From positions 1 to 64,000 of the forward strand of contig CAVVUC010000002.1 in the NCBI GenBank assembly GCA_963751395.1: a stretch of 64,000 nucleotides of DNA, read 5' to 3'. A program made the position numbers and the translations under genes. Each line of letters begins with the position of its first letter. The stretch's first letter is position 1. The notes under the pieces are model-generated. The model saw only the letters and a list, made by a program, of their open reading frames with translations, was not told the origin of the DNA and did not search any database. Shown here one piece after another: positions 44,452 through 52,312 of the stretch. The DNA comes from CAVVUC01 sp963751395 (GTDB taxonomy: Bacteria > Verrucomicrobiota > Verrucomicrobiia > Chthoniobacterales > Chthoniobacteraceae).

Positions 44452-44497
44452 GATTTTAGATTTTAGATTTTGGATTTTGGAATTCGTCATTCGTCAA
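44452..44497. repeat. Heptamer arrays (TTTTAGA/TTTTGGA then ATTCGTC)
   Basis: Two families adjoin within 45 bases in the gap 44392-44707. The gap also holds an inverted repeat and palindrome copy 6; no gene was seen in it. Confidence 0.7.
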
Positions 44498-44553
44498 AAC
44501 CCGCATCCGGTGTCCGCGACGGAAACGGACACGCCGCACATCCGCAGAGGGTG

Positions 44554-44629
44554 TGCAGCCGCCAGCGACAAACGGAATGGAGTCACGCCCCTGCATGGGG
44601 CAAGGCCCGGTCTGCCGCTGGCGGCTGCA
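44554..44629. repeat. 14-base inverted repeat
   Basis: TGCAGCCGCCAGCG at 44554-44567 pairs perfectly with CGCTGGCGGCTGCA at 44616-44629 across a 48-base loop. Could fold in the leader RNA of the gene at 44708. Confidence 0.55.
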
Positions 44630-44642
44630 TGTCAGCCGCAGC

Positions 44643-44670
44643 AAAAGTGGTTTCCGCGGAAACCACTTTT
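44643..44670. promoter_or_regulatory. GGTTTCCGCGGAAACC palindrome, copy 6
   Basis: The most complete copy: perfect symmetry over 28 bases with AAAAGT and ACTTTT arms; ends 37 bases before the start at 44708. Confidence 0.75.
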
Positions 44671-44707
44671 CAACAACAACACCAAAACTAGAAAGCACAG
44701 TAAAACT

Positions 44708-44893
44708 ATGGCAGTCACCGCAGTCATCAAAGGCAGGCAGCTCATCATCACCGCCGATCTCGGCGAACCGACGGAATCCGGCAGCGGCAAATCGCTCGTC
44801 GTTGCGTCCACCCACGGCAACGCCACGTTTCCCGACGTGAAGATCGCCGGGAAGCCGCTCACCGTCGGCCTGAACGCCTACATCAAAAAGTAG
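44708..44893 (+). CDS. Small beta-rich protein, unknown
   Basis: 61 residues: AVTAVIKGRQLIITADLGEP, then SLVVASTHGNATFPDV and a short C-terminus IKK. Resembles a small beta-sandwich. The likely transcript starts near palindrome copy 6 and ends at the terminator 44921. Confidence 0.6.
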   Translation: MAVTAVIKGRQLIITADLGEPTESGSGKSLVVASTHGNATFPDVKIAGKPLTVGLNAYIKK

Positions 44894-44920
44894 GAAACCC
44901 GCACCGGAAAAAACCCGAGA

Positions 44921-44957
44921 GGGTGCGCCGTTTGTTCGGCGCACCCTTTTCCTTTTC
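44921..44957 (+). terminator. Strong intrinsic terminator
   Basis: Perfect 10-base stem GGGTGCGCCG / CGGCGCACCC with a TTTGTT loop and a following T-rich run (TTTTCCTTTTC). It lies directly before the start at 44960. Confidence 0.85.
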
Positions 44958-44959
44958 TT

Positions 44960-45262
44960 ATGAACTCCGACATTGACGAGCAGCCCATTCCCGACTTCAA
45001 GCCCGTGCTCGAAACCGCCGCGCAGTATTTCCGCAGCGGCGTCCCCGCATGGATTCCCGCGAGCCATGCGCTCACCGACTACATGCTCAACGTCCTGCCG
45101 CCGATGGTCCAGCGCGGCTGGAACTTCGCCGTGGGCGAGCCTTACAACCACGAATCCAGAGGCCGCGCGGTCTATCTCTGCTTCCGCTTCCACGAGGGCC
45201 GTCACGAGTGCCGCTACGCGACCCTGCACGACTTCCGCAAGGAGGTCGCCGCGCTCTCCTGA
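44960..45262 (+). CDS. Unknown protein
   Basis: 100 residues, begins NSDIDEQPIPDFKPVLETAA; the C-terminus has RAVYLCFRFHEGRHECRY, with His/Cys that might bind metal. The ATG lies two bases after the terminator's T-run, so it must be read through or use a promoter overlapping it. Family not recognised. Confidence 0.55.
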   Translation: MNSDIDEQPIPDFKPVLETAAQYFRSGVPAWIPASHALTDYMLNVLPPMVQRGWNFAVGEPYNHESRGRAVYLCFRFHEGRHECRYATLHDFRKEVAALS

Positions 45263-45288
45263 AATCCAAAATCCAAAATCCAAAATCA
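45262..45288. repeat. Heptamer array (ATCCAAA) before a start codon
   Basis: Three ATCCAAA units fill the space between the stop at 45262 and the start at 45290, where a ribosome-binding site would be expected. Confidence 0.8.
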
Positions 45289-45289
45289 C

Positions 45290-46192
45290 ATGGCCAGAAT
45301 CAACGCCCTGACCGGCGCTCACGAAATCCCGGAGGGGCCGCCCCCCGGCAAGACCAAGCCTCGCGTCCGCCGTCACTCGATCATCGACGTGAAGGCGATC
45401 CCCGCGCACACCCTGCTGCTGCTCGCCGGCGACCCGCACGCCGATGCCGGCGAAATCCGCATCCACTTCGGCGTCTATTGCCAGTTGAATCCGCAATACA
45501 CGGATTGGAGGCAGGCGTGGGATGCCTTCAAGCATCTCAACCCGAATCTCGTCAAGACCGCGAAGCCGGAAAACGCCGGAGAGGGGGTGAGCGTCCAGTT
45601 CTCGCCCTCGCTCAAGCCGCTGCTGGCCCGCCTGTTTCCGAAAAATCTGAAAAAGGTCATCGAGGCGCGGGGCGACAAATCCGCGTTCGAGGCGGCCTTG
45701 CGGGGCGGCCCCGGCTTTGCGCGGAAATACATCCACGGCGGCTACCAGCCGCTTTCCATCGAGGTGCTGCCGCCCTCGATGTGTCCCGCCGGGGTGCCCG
45801 CCGTGGCCGTGTCGCACTCGTTTCTCCAGAATGGCGACTTGATGCGCGACCCGGAAATCGTGTTCGCCGTGGCCGAGTGGGATGCCTGGCTCCCGTACGA
45901 GATCACGCAAGATCCCGTCGGCATCTACCGGAACGCCTATAACGACGGGGCGCTGTATCCCAGGGTGGTCAGCGACATGACCGGCCTCGTCAACGCATGG
46001 GCGCGGAATCTTCTCGCCCAGGAGTGGCACAAGCCGCCGAAGGCGATGGAAAACGCCCCCAGCGTCGGCGCGATGATCGAGCAGGCGCAGGCCGCGAACA
46101 TCGCCAGATTCCCCGAACCGCCCGACCCCGTGCGCGATCTGCTGGCGCTCATCAAGGCCACCAGCTTCAAGAAACCCGCGAAGCAAAAGTAA
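45290..46192 (+). CDS. Unknown protein, conserved-looking C-terminal tail
   Basis: 300 residues. The part MRDPEIVFAVAEWDAWLPY then EITQDPVGIYRNAY recalls DUF6908-type accessory proteins (weak). The C-terminus RDLLALIKATSFKK is similar to ALLAQIQSTTFKK at the end of the methylase-helicase at 56000-60066. The start codon is preceded by the ATCCAAA array, not by a ribosome-binding site. Followed by a 314-base gap without a gene (46193-46506) that contains a TTTGAAGCG/CGCTTCAAA inverted pair and palindrome copy 7. Confidence 0.6.
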   Translation: MARINALTGAHEIPEGPPPGKTKPRVRRHSIIDVKAIPAHTLLLLAGDPHADAGEIRIHFGVYCQLNPQYTDWRQAWDAFKHLNPNLVKTAKPENAGEGVSVQFSPSLKPLLARLFPKNLKKVIEARGDKSAFEAALRGGPGFARKYIHGGYQPLSIEVLPPSMCPAGVPAVAVSHSFLQNGDLMRDPEIVFAVAEWDAWLPYEITQDPVGIYRNAYNDGALYPRVVSDMTGLVNAWARNLLAQEWHKPPKAMENAPSVGAMIEQAQAANIARFPEPPDPVRDLLALIKATSFKKPAKQK

Positions 46193-46447
46193 CTTTCAAC
46201 CCTTTGAAGCGCCGACCCCAGCTCCGGCTGACATGGCGACGCTTCAAATCTCCGCGTCCATAGGAACGGTGCATGCGCCGTCACCGCACGCTGAAACCCC
46301 GCCGCCCGTGCAGCACCCTGCCACGGCCACGCGTAAGACCGCTCCGTTTCCATTTCTCACCCATACGAAATGGCCACTCGAAATGTGCGAAATGGGGCGC
46401 TCGACGCAGGCCGCTGCCAGAGGTCCACGGCGCGGCGGACTCTTTCC

Positions 46448-46471
46448 AAGTGGTTTACGCGTAAACCACTT
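46448..46471. promoter_or_regulatory. GGTTTACGCGTAAACC palindrome, copy 7 (compensatory variant)
   Basis: Perfect over 24 bases although the inner C-G pair is changed to A-T on both arms. Ends 35 bases before the start at 46507. Confidence 0.75.
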
Positions 46472-46506
46472 TCACCAACAACAACACAACGAAAGGACAC
46501 AACACA

Positions 46507-46716
46507 ATGGCACGAAGCTATGCCGGCGACCCCTACTGGACCACCGCCCGCTTTAACTCGAAAGACAACGACGGGAACCCCGTCAAAAAAGGCGACCGGA
46601 TTTTCTACTATCCGCGTTGCAAAACTGTGCTGACCGGCGCGAAGGCGGAAGCCGCCTCCGCCGAGTTCTCCGCCGCCGCCGCCGATGAAGCGATGATGAA
46701 CGGGGAGGCGTGGTAA
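46507..46716 (+). CDS. Small unknown protein
   Basis: 69 residues, GAAAGG ribosome site upstream. Contains a small beta segment (GDRIFYYPRCKTVLTG) and an Ala-rich helix. One base before the next gene, so co-translated. Confidence 0.55.
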   Translation: MARSYAGDPYWTTARFNSKDNDGNPVKKGDRIFYYPRCKTVLTGAKAEAASAEFSAAAADEAMMNGEAW

Positions 46717-46717
46717 C

Positions 46718-46921
46718 ATGGGACTCGCCATCACGCCGTATCCCGGCCCCTTCCCGAGGAAACGCCACGCCCACCGCTGCCTGAACTGTGGGCAGGGGCG
46801 CAGCACCGCCTGCTACAAGGCGCATTGCACCCTGCCCCGCGTCGTGACCTCCTGCCCGTTCTGCCGCGTTTCCCCAAGGCCGAAACCGCCCACGTTCGCA
46901 ACCCGCCCGTTCGCCGGATGA
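46718..46921 (+). CDS. Small zinc-ribbon-like protein
   Basis: 67 residues, with CLNCGQGRSTACYKAHC and CPFC giving paired Cys. Its TGA overlaps the radC start (ATGA at 46918-46921). Likely binds zinc and nucleic acid; unproven. Confidence 0.55.
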   Translation: MGLAITPYPGPFPRKRHAHRCLNCGQGRSTACYKAHCTLPRVVTSCPFCRVSPRPKPPTFATRPFAG

Positions 46922-47373
46922 AACCCACCTACGAAATCCGCATCTCGCGCCTCAACGAAACCCCCGGACCCGACTGCCTGGACAGGCCGGAAATGGCGCT
47001 GGCCTACTGGCGCGGCACGATCACGAAAATGCCGTGGTTCCATCCCGACCGCGAGCATGTGGTGGCGCTGGCCCTGAACACCCGCCACCGGCCGGTGGGA
47101 CACTGGCTCGCCTGCCTCGGCACCCTGAACGAGTGCATCGCGCATTGCCGGGAGATTTATCGCGGCGCGATCGCCCTGAACGCCTACGCCCTGCTGCTCA
47201 TGCACAACCACCCGAGCGGCATCCCATCCCCCTCGGATGCAGACCAGCGGCTCACCCGCCGGCTGGTGGATGCGGGGAAGGTGCTCCAGATCGCCCTGCT
47301 CGACCACGTCATCATCGGCGACCAGCCCGCAGACCGCCCGTTCTTCTCGTTCCGCGAGGCGGGCCTCGTTTAA
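46918..47373 (+). CDS. radC: RadC-family JAB-domain protein
   Basis: 151 residues. JAB/MPN metalloprotease-like fold: HVVALALNTRHRPVGHW, then LLMHNHPSGIPSPSDAD (the HxHx7SxxD metal site), then ALLDHVIIGD. Short RadC proteins are common on phages and ICEs; biochemical role uncertain. It lacks the N-terminal helix-hairpin-helix of chromosomal RadC, as usual for element-borne copies. Confidence 0.88.
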   Translation: MKPTYEIRISRLNETPGPDCLDRPEMALAYWRGTITKMPWFHPDREHVVALALNTRHRPVGHWLACLGTLNECIAHCREIYRGAIALNAYALLLMHNHPSGIPSPSDADQRLTRRLVDAGKVLQIALLDHVIIGDQPADRPFFSFREAGLV

Positions 47374-47410
47374 CCGGAAAAACCAACGCAGAAAACCAAA
47401 ACCAAAAACC

Positions 47411-47470
47411 ATGAACATCGCAGAACTCAAAAACCGCTCCTTCATCCTGCCGGAAAGGAGGGCCGCGTAA
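47411..47470 (+). CDS. 19-residue peptide gene / leader
   Basis: MNIAELKNRSFILPERRAA. Its TAA shares one base with the next ATG (47470), and its interior supplies a strong AAGGAGG (about 47454-47460) for that gene. It may be a coupling leader rather than a functional peptide. Confidence 0.4.
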   Translation: MNIAELKNRSFILPERRAA

Positions 47471-47856
47471 TGGGCTACGAACACCGCTTCGGCTGCACCA
47501 TGAGGCGTCCCAAGGACTTCCGGCACGATCCCGCCGTCACCGGCATCTTCATCCACGGCGGCAGCAGCCTGTTCCCGACGCACCACCGCGACTGCAAGGG
47601 ATGGGAATACGTCCAGCAGCAGCGGTTCAGCGCGAACCGTTTCAGCATCACCATCCCGACCCGCAATCCGAACGGGAAGGAAATCCCAAGCCATCCCTCG
47701 CCGCCCCCCGAACCGACCTTCCAGCGCGCCGTGCAAAGGGCCGTGAAGTTCCGCGAGGAACACCCCGATCTGGCGGGATGTCCCATCTACGCCTGCACCG
47801 ATGTCCTCATGGACAAGCCGTGGAGCGGCAAGACCGGCGTCCAGCGGGTCGCCTAG
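47470..47856 (+). CDS. Unknown protein
   Basis: 128 residues: GYEHRFGCTMRRPKDFRHD, Pro-rich centre PSPPPEPTF, helix FQRAVQRAVKFREEHPDLAG. No family recognised. Good ribosome-binding site inside the leader peptide. Confidence 0.55.
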   Translation: MGYEHRFGCTMRRPKDFRHDPAVTGIFIHGGSSLFPTHHRDCKGWEYVQQQRFSANRFSITIPTRNPNGKEIPSHPSPPPEPTFQRAVQRAVKFREEHPDLAGCPIYACTDVLMDKPWSGKTGVQRVA

Positions 47857-47869
47857 TTTCCGCGGAAAC
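47856..47869. promoter_or_regulatory. GTTTCCGCGGAAAC palindrome, copy 8
   Basis: 14-base perfect core followed by the conserved CACTTT; only 6 bases before the start at 47876, so it would block ribosome access if it folded or was bound. Confidence 0.7.
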
Positions 47870-47875
47870 CACTTT

Positions 47876-48490
47876 ATGAAAAAACCACCACTGACAGTCA
47901 CCATCACCCCGCACACCAGCGCCACCTCCTTCCGGTTCTCGGATGGCGGCAGCGTCTATCTCTCGCCGCGTGAAATGCGCGAGGCCCACCGGAGCTGGCG
48001 CACCGCCTGTTTCGATCTCTCCACCGTCGTCGTCGTCTCCCCCGACTCGCTCATCCTCAGCGAGTGCCTCGGCGAGCCGCCCCGCCAGAGCGCGGAGTTC
48101 ACCTGCGAGGCCCGCATCTACTACTGCGACACCCGCAAGCTGTTCGCGGTCGCCGAAACCCTGCGAACGCGCAAGCTGGAAACCCCGACCGTGGTTGATC
48201 TGGCCCGCCTGCAATACCGCCCCACGGAGCCGCCCAAGCTCACCCTCATGCAGATCGCGAAGCACGAAAACGCCCGCTTTGCGATGGCCAGGACCATCAC
48301 CCACTTCCGCCGGATTCTCGCGCCGGAGAAATGGCCGCGCCTGCTCGACGAACTGCGGCGCATCCTGCCGAAGGCCATCGTGTTCGGCAACGAGGACGAG
48401 TTCTACTTCGACGGCCGCAAAATCCCGAACGGCATGGGCATGAACGGCGGCATCATCCCCCACGGCAGCGACTTCGGAATCCACACATGA
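47876..48490 (+). CDS. Unknown protein
   Basis: 204 residues from the ATG at 47876. N-terminal beta part (LTVTITPHTSATSFRFSDGG), central helical part, Gly-Met-rich C-terminus (PNGMGMNGGIIPHGSD). No family recognised. Its stop overlaps the next start (ATGA). Confidence 0.6.
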   Translation: MKKPPLTVTITPHTSATSFRFSDGGSVYLSPREMREAHRSWRTACFDLSTVVVVSPDSLILSECLGEPPRQSAEFTCEARIYYCDTRKLFAVAETLRTRKLETPTVVDLARLQYRPTEPPKLTLMQIAKHENARFAMARTITHFRRILAPEKWPRLLDELRRILPKAIVFGNEDEFYFDGRKIPNGMGMNGGIIPHGSDFGIHT

Positions 48491-48684
48491 AATCCTCCAT
48501 GAACCGCATCACCACCAAATCCGGCGATGTCATCGTCTTTGACGACGACACCGCGAAACACCTGCTCTCGCCCGAGTTCGGGCGGGTGCTCCAACGCAAA
48601 ACCAAAACCAAACGCACCGCGCCGCCGATCGCGCTTGTCGCGCTCGCCGCCATCCTCTGCTGGCTGCTCGCGCTTCTCGGCTAA
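48487..48684 (+). CDS. Small C-terminally anchored membrane protein
   Basis: 65 residues, ATGA overlap with the previous gene. The last 19 residues (IALVALAAILCWLLALLG) are a membrane helix preceded by Lys-rich residues, so a tail-anchored protein with a cytoplasmic N-terminus. Unknown role. Confidence 0.55.
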   Translation: MKSSMNRITTKSGDVIVFDDDTAKHLLSPEFGRVLQRKTKTKRTAPPIALVALAAILCWLLALLG

Positions 48685-48687
48685 ATT

Positions 48688-48930
48688 ATGTGGAACTGTA
48701 ACCTCGCCTACCGCTTCGCCAGCGGACGGATGGAAGGGTTTTCCGGCTGCGGCTTCATGAAGTCCAGCGCCCGCGAAAACGCCCTCCGCAAAATCCGCAT
48801 CAAACTCGAACTGCTCCGCGAGGCGTTCGACGAATCGCGCCTCATCGAAAACCCGAAGCAACTCAGCGGCGACGATCTGCGCCAGCTCCGCGCCGACTGG
48901 AAGGTTTCCCAACACAGCGAAATCACATGA
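48688..48930 (+). CDS. Small helical protein, unknown
   Basis: 80 residues; mostly a charged helix (ALRKIRIKLELLREAFDES). ATGA overlap with the next gene at 48927-48930. Confidence 0.55.
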   Translation: MWNCNLAYRFASGRMEGFSGCGFMKSSARENALRKIRIKLELLREAFDESRLIENPKQLSGDDLRQLRADWKVSQHSEIT

Positions 48931-49163
48931 CCAAATCCACCGTCACCATCGTCTTCCGCGACCGCAACCAGCCCCGCGTGCATCGCGAAGTCAGAACCAA
49001 CAACGCCATCAGCGAGGCCCACCGGATGCGCGAAGAATTCGCCGGGCTGTATCTCATCAAAATCACCGGCCCGACCGGAGCCGCCGCGATCTACGTGCCG
49101 ACCCCGGACGGCATCGAATACCAGTTCTCCATCCCTCCATTGCCACCAACACCAAAACCATGA
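48927..49163 (+). CDS. Small beta-rich protein, unknown
   Basis: 78 residues: STVTIVFRDRNQPRVHREVR, then LYLIKITGPTGAAAIYVP. Pro-rich tail. ATGA overlap with the next gene (49160-49163). Confidence 0.55.
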   Translation: MTKSTVTIVFRDRNQPRVHREVRTNNAISEAHRMREEFAGLYLIKITGPTGAAAIYVPTPDGIEYQFSIPPLPPTPKP

Positions 49164-49789
49164 ACGACAACGACACGATCCTGAAAACCCGGCTGGCCGC
49201 GTTCGATGCGCGGCCCGGTCCGCGCGTCGGCGACTATCTCCAGATCCCGAAACAAAAACCGCGCCAGTCCAGGTGGTGGGCGAAGATTCCCGATTTCACC
49301 CGGTTCACCCACCACTGGGGCGACAGCCTGCAAACGGGCGGCCAGCAGTTCGGCAGCTACTACCTCACCAGCGGGGGCGGCCTCAGCTATTCCGGCGGAC
49401 TCGACCCCGGTCTTGCGCTCGCCGACATCCAGCCCGAACCGTGCGGCATCCGTCCCGGCCAGGTCTGGTTCTTCGACCGCGACATCAGCGGGGCGGGCAG
49501 AGGGGTGAACTTCATGGCCGACATGCGGATTTTCGCCGTGCGCGACGAATTGGTTTCCCTGGAAGGCCTCCACGAATTGCGCTGCCCGTTCTCGCTCGTG
49601 GTGTATGACGAGCGGCTCCACCAGCAGGGCTGCGGCCACTGGTATGCCATCACCTTCCACGGCATGGCCCACACCGCCTTCCGCACCGGACTGGAGCTGC
49701 ACGCATGGCTGGCCTCCGAGGGCTTGCGACTGACCCAGCCGCTCACCCCTCCCGGCACGCATTCCTGGCAAGCCCTCGGATTCCTATGA
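49160..49789 (+). CDS. Unknown protein
   Basis: 209 residues, Trp/Gly/Tyr-rich, with DRDISGAGRGVNFMADMRIF. Coupled on both sides by ATGA overlaps. No family recognised; probably a fixed pair with the 62-residue protein that follows. Confidence 0.55.
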   Translation: MNDNDTILKTRLAAFDARPGPRVGDYLQIPKQKPRQSRWWAKIPDFTRFTHHWGDSLQTGGQQFGSYYLTSGGGLSYSGGLDPGLALADIQPEPCGIRPGQVWFFDRDISGAGRGVNFMADMRIFAVRDELVSLEGLHELRCPFSLVVYDERLHQQGCGHWYAITFHGMAHTAFRTGLELHAWLASEGLRLTQPLTPPGTHSWQALGFL

Positions 49790-49974
49790 CCGCCATCGCC
49801 TGCGCCGAAAGTTCCGCCGAGGGCTATGCCGTGGAAATGTGCAGCGGCAGGCTCCAGCACCTTTGCCCGTTCACCGAGTATCGCGGCTGGGAAAACGCCC
49901 ACCGCAGTTGCACCGAATACATCTACGAGATGGCCCGCGGCTGCCGCGTCGTGCCGTTCCGCTTCCAAAAGTAA
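49786..49974 (+). CDS. Small Cys-rich protein
   Basis: 62 residues, Cys at 5, 19, 27, 42 and 54. ATGA overlap with the previous gene. Ends RFQK at the AAAAGTAACTTTT element (49968-49980). Confidence 0.5.
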   Translation: MTAIACAESSAEGYAVEMCSGRLQHLCPFTEYRGWENAHRSCTEYIYEMARGCRVVPFRFQK

Positions 49975-50002
49975 CTTTTCGCCGGTCACACCCCGGCAAC
50001 CC

Positions 50003-50018
50003 GTGGTTTCTAAACCGC
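50003..50018. promoter_or_regulatory. Degenerate GTGGTTT-AAACC palindrome, copy 9
   Basis: GTGGTTTCTAAACCGC: arms kept, CCGCGG centre lost. It lies 34 bases before the start at 50053, the same spacing as good copies, with a following GAAAGG ribosome site. Confidence 0.45.
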
Positions 50019-50052
50019 GTAACAGACAGACAACAGAAAGGACAAGCCCATC

Positions 50053-50774
50053 ATGGCTCTGCCAAAACGCAAACCCGTTGAACAAACCGCCGCCCCGCAA
50101 TTCCGCGTGGTCGCCAAAGACCCTCAACCATCAACCCTCAACCTTCCTCCGATCCCTTCGGCGCCGACCCGTTCGCCTCGCTGCCGAAGCCGAAGAAATC
50201 CGGCGGCAAGGAATACCCGCAGGCCGCGCTCACCGAGCAGCAGCGCGCCGTGCTCGATACCGTCGTGCAGCAGAAGGAGGACTACAAGGCGCTGGAGGAC
50301 TCCATCAAGAAGCTGGAGGATCTCATCAAGCCCGCCGTCGTCGAGCAGTTCATCGACCTCCACGCGGGGGCCGCGACCGTCGCCAGCAGCATGACGCTCC
50401 AGGGCCACAAGCGCAGCGCCACGCTCACCATCTGCGGCGACGCCGGGGGCCGCTACACCGAAATCCCCGTCGAGCGCGCCGGCGATCTGGCCGAGGCCGT
50501 GGGCGGCATGCCCGTGTTCCTCCAGAACTTCGCCGACGGCCGCACCCTCAAGATCAAATACACGGAAATCCCCGAGGCGGTGCGCCAGGAGTTCGGCACC
50601 CGCCTCATGGAACTGGCGAACGAGCTGGGCATCGCCACCGCGATCGAGGCCAAGCGCATCATCGTGCCGAAACCCGAGTTCAAGGTCGCCCGCTGGAGCC
50701 GCTTCGACGCCGCCACCAACAAGGCCATCCAGTCCATCATCCCGCTCGTCGCGAGCTTGAGGGGGGCCAGGTAA
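50053..50774 (+). pseudogene. Unknown protein, reading frame broken at a heptamer repeat
   Basis: The start (MALPKRKPVEQTAAPQFRVV) and body (DPFASLPKPKKSGGKEYPQA, then a charged helix and beta core to PLVASLRGAR) are in different frames. They meet in a TCAACCC-type array at 50121-50143 (cctcaac-catcaac-cctcaac). Adding one 7-base unit would restore the frame. The body looks well conserved in composition, so I read this as a switchable gene now in the off state, or recently broken. A separate start at the GTG at 50250 is the alternative. Confidence 0.6.
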
Positions 50775-50780
50775 ATCCGA

Positions 50781-51359
50781 ATGACCAATAATCCAAACCC
50801 GGAAAACCTGTTCACCGGCAAACGCAAGCCGGTGGAGGTGCTGAACAAGGAGCAAACACTCGCCCTGCTCGCCAATCCCGGCGATTTCCTCGAACGGAGG
50901 GACAAGTGGGAGGTGAAATCGCAATACCTCTGCGATTTTATGAACGATCTGGAGCGCACGGGCTACGTTTACAACACCGCCGCCATGCGCGCTTTCGAGA
51001 AGGCGCACGGACTGCCGCTTTTCGGGGACAACGGCTCCGTGCTCAGTCTGCTCGTCTATAACGCGCAAGGCTACCGCCGGGGCGATCAACTCGTCGCCGA
51101 AGGATGGCGTCCCGGCGCGGAACTGATGGAAACCGCCTTCGCCGCAGGCCGGAAGATTCTCGTGAAGGGAGAGAACATCCTGGGCGGCGAAGCGCGCGAG
51201 CTGCTCACCGTGCGAAAGATCGACGGCAAGCTCTACGCCATGCGCCCCCACAAACGGAAATACGCCGTCAATATCGCCGCCCTGCCATGCAAGCTGGAAG
51301 GCGCAACCCATGCCGCAGTTTCTCCCGAAGCCAGCGGATTCACCCTCCTCGCCGCATAG
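50781..51359 (+). CDS. Unknown protein
   Basis: 192 residues; NPENLFTGKRKPVEVLNKEQ at the start, a helical middle, a beta C-terminus (LLTVRKIDGKLYAMRPHKRK). No family recognised. Seven bases after the preceding stop. Confidence 0.55.
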   Translation: MTNNPNPENLFTGKRKPVEVLNKEQTLALLANPGDFLERRDKWEVKSQYLCDFMNDLERTGYVYNTAAMRAFEKAHGLPLFGDNGSVLSLLVYNAQGYRRGDQLVAEGWRPGAELMETAFAAGRKILVKGENILGGEARELLTVRKIDGKLYAMRPHKRKYAVNIAALPCKLEGATHAAVSPEASGFTLLAA

Positions 51360-51361
51360 CC

Positions 51362-51715
51362 ATGCTGAATGACCGCCACCGCGCAGGATTGCGCCGCAAT
51401 CGCGCCCTGCCTGCCTCCCGCCGATGGGCCGCGTTCACCACCGGCATCCTCCGCCTGCCCGCCACCGAGGTCCGTGGCGGGTGGGCCGCCGGCTGGTACG
51501 ACTGGTTCCCGTGGCGCATCGAGTCCTTCGACGCGCTTGGCGAATTTGCCACCATCCGCAGCCTCACCGATTCCCGCGTGGTCAAGCGCATCCACCGCCG
51601 CCAGCTCGAAGCCTTCGAGGAAATCGCCCCGTTCGGCAGGGTCGAGCGCAGCCGCGCCGTGCTTTACGACCGCCCGTGGCATCGCCCTTACAAAAAGAAA
51701 CCCCGCTATGTCTGA
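51362..51715 (+). CDS. Unknown basic protein
   Basis: 117 residues, very Arg-rich (NDRHRAGLRRNRALPASRRW; KRIHRRQLEAFEEIAP). May bind nucleic acid. Overlaps the next gene by 8 bases. Confidence 0.5.
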   Translation: MLNDRHRAGLRRNRALPASRRWAAFTTGILRLPATEVRGGWAAGWYDWFPWRIESFDALGEFATIRSLTDSRVVKRIHRRQLEAFEEIAPFGRVERSRAVLYDRPWHRPYKKKPRYV

Positions 51716-52115
51716 ACTCAGCCAAATGACCGACGCGCAAACCTTCGACCTTGTGGCCCCCGTCGCTATTTACCACTTCGCCGATCTTCTATTCAAACGC
51801 CGGGCGCAGGCCGCGCTCCGCAAACTCCGGCGGACGAGCCTCGTCCTGCCCCGCCTCGACGATTGCGCCAACTGGGCCATCGACCGCTACAATGACCTGT
51901 TCGAGTCCATCGTGGAGGAACACACGGAAGGCTGGACGTGGAAGTTCGACCGCTGGGGGGCCAAAGCCTGGCACGACGCGAACGGCGTCCTCGTCTTTTC
52001 CGGCGACGACAACTGGCGGTTCCCTTGGTTCGCCGACTCCCAATCCCTCATTGAACGCATCCAACAACACCAACAAGAACAAGAAGAAAAAACCTATGCA
52101 ATGTCCGGCCTGTAA
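51708..52115 (+). CDS. Unknown protein with a Gln/Glu-rich tail
   Basis: 135 residues; Trp-rich C-terminal half (EGWTWKFDRWGAKAW) and a coil IQQHQQEQEEK. It overlaps the next small gene by 20 bases. Confidence 0.5.
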   Translation: MSELSQMTDAQTFDLVAPVAIYHFADLLFKRRAQAALRKLRRTSLVLPRLDDCANWAIDRYNDLFESIVEEHTEGWTWKFDRWGAKAWHDANGVLVFSGDDNWRFPWFADSQSLIERIQQHQQEQEEKTYAMSGL

Positions 52116-52311
52116 GAAATCAAAGACCCAATCCCTGCTTCGGGAATCCCACCGTCGCCAGTTCGAGGGTGAGGATTACCAATACGTCGCCATCAGCATT
52201 GCCGAATCAAACGGCATCGCGTTCGAGAGCGACGAATACACGCTGCTGCAATCCTCGCCCGATCCCGGCTGCGACTGCGGCTTCTGTGCAACCGCCGGCT
52301 GGCAAGACTGA
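52096..52311 (+). CDS. Small zinc-ribbon-like protein
   Basis: 71 residues: CPACKKSK at the start and CDCGFC near the end supply paired Cys, with a beta core between. Likely zinc-binding. One base before the ligase gene. Confidence 0.55.
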   Translation: MQCPACKKSKTQSLLRESHRRQFEGEDYQYVAISIAESNGIAFESDEYTLLQSSPDPGCDCGFCATAGWQD

Positions 52312-52312
52312 T

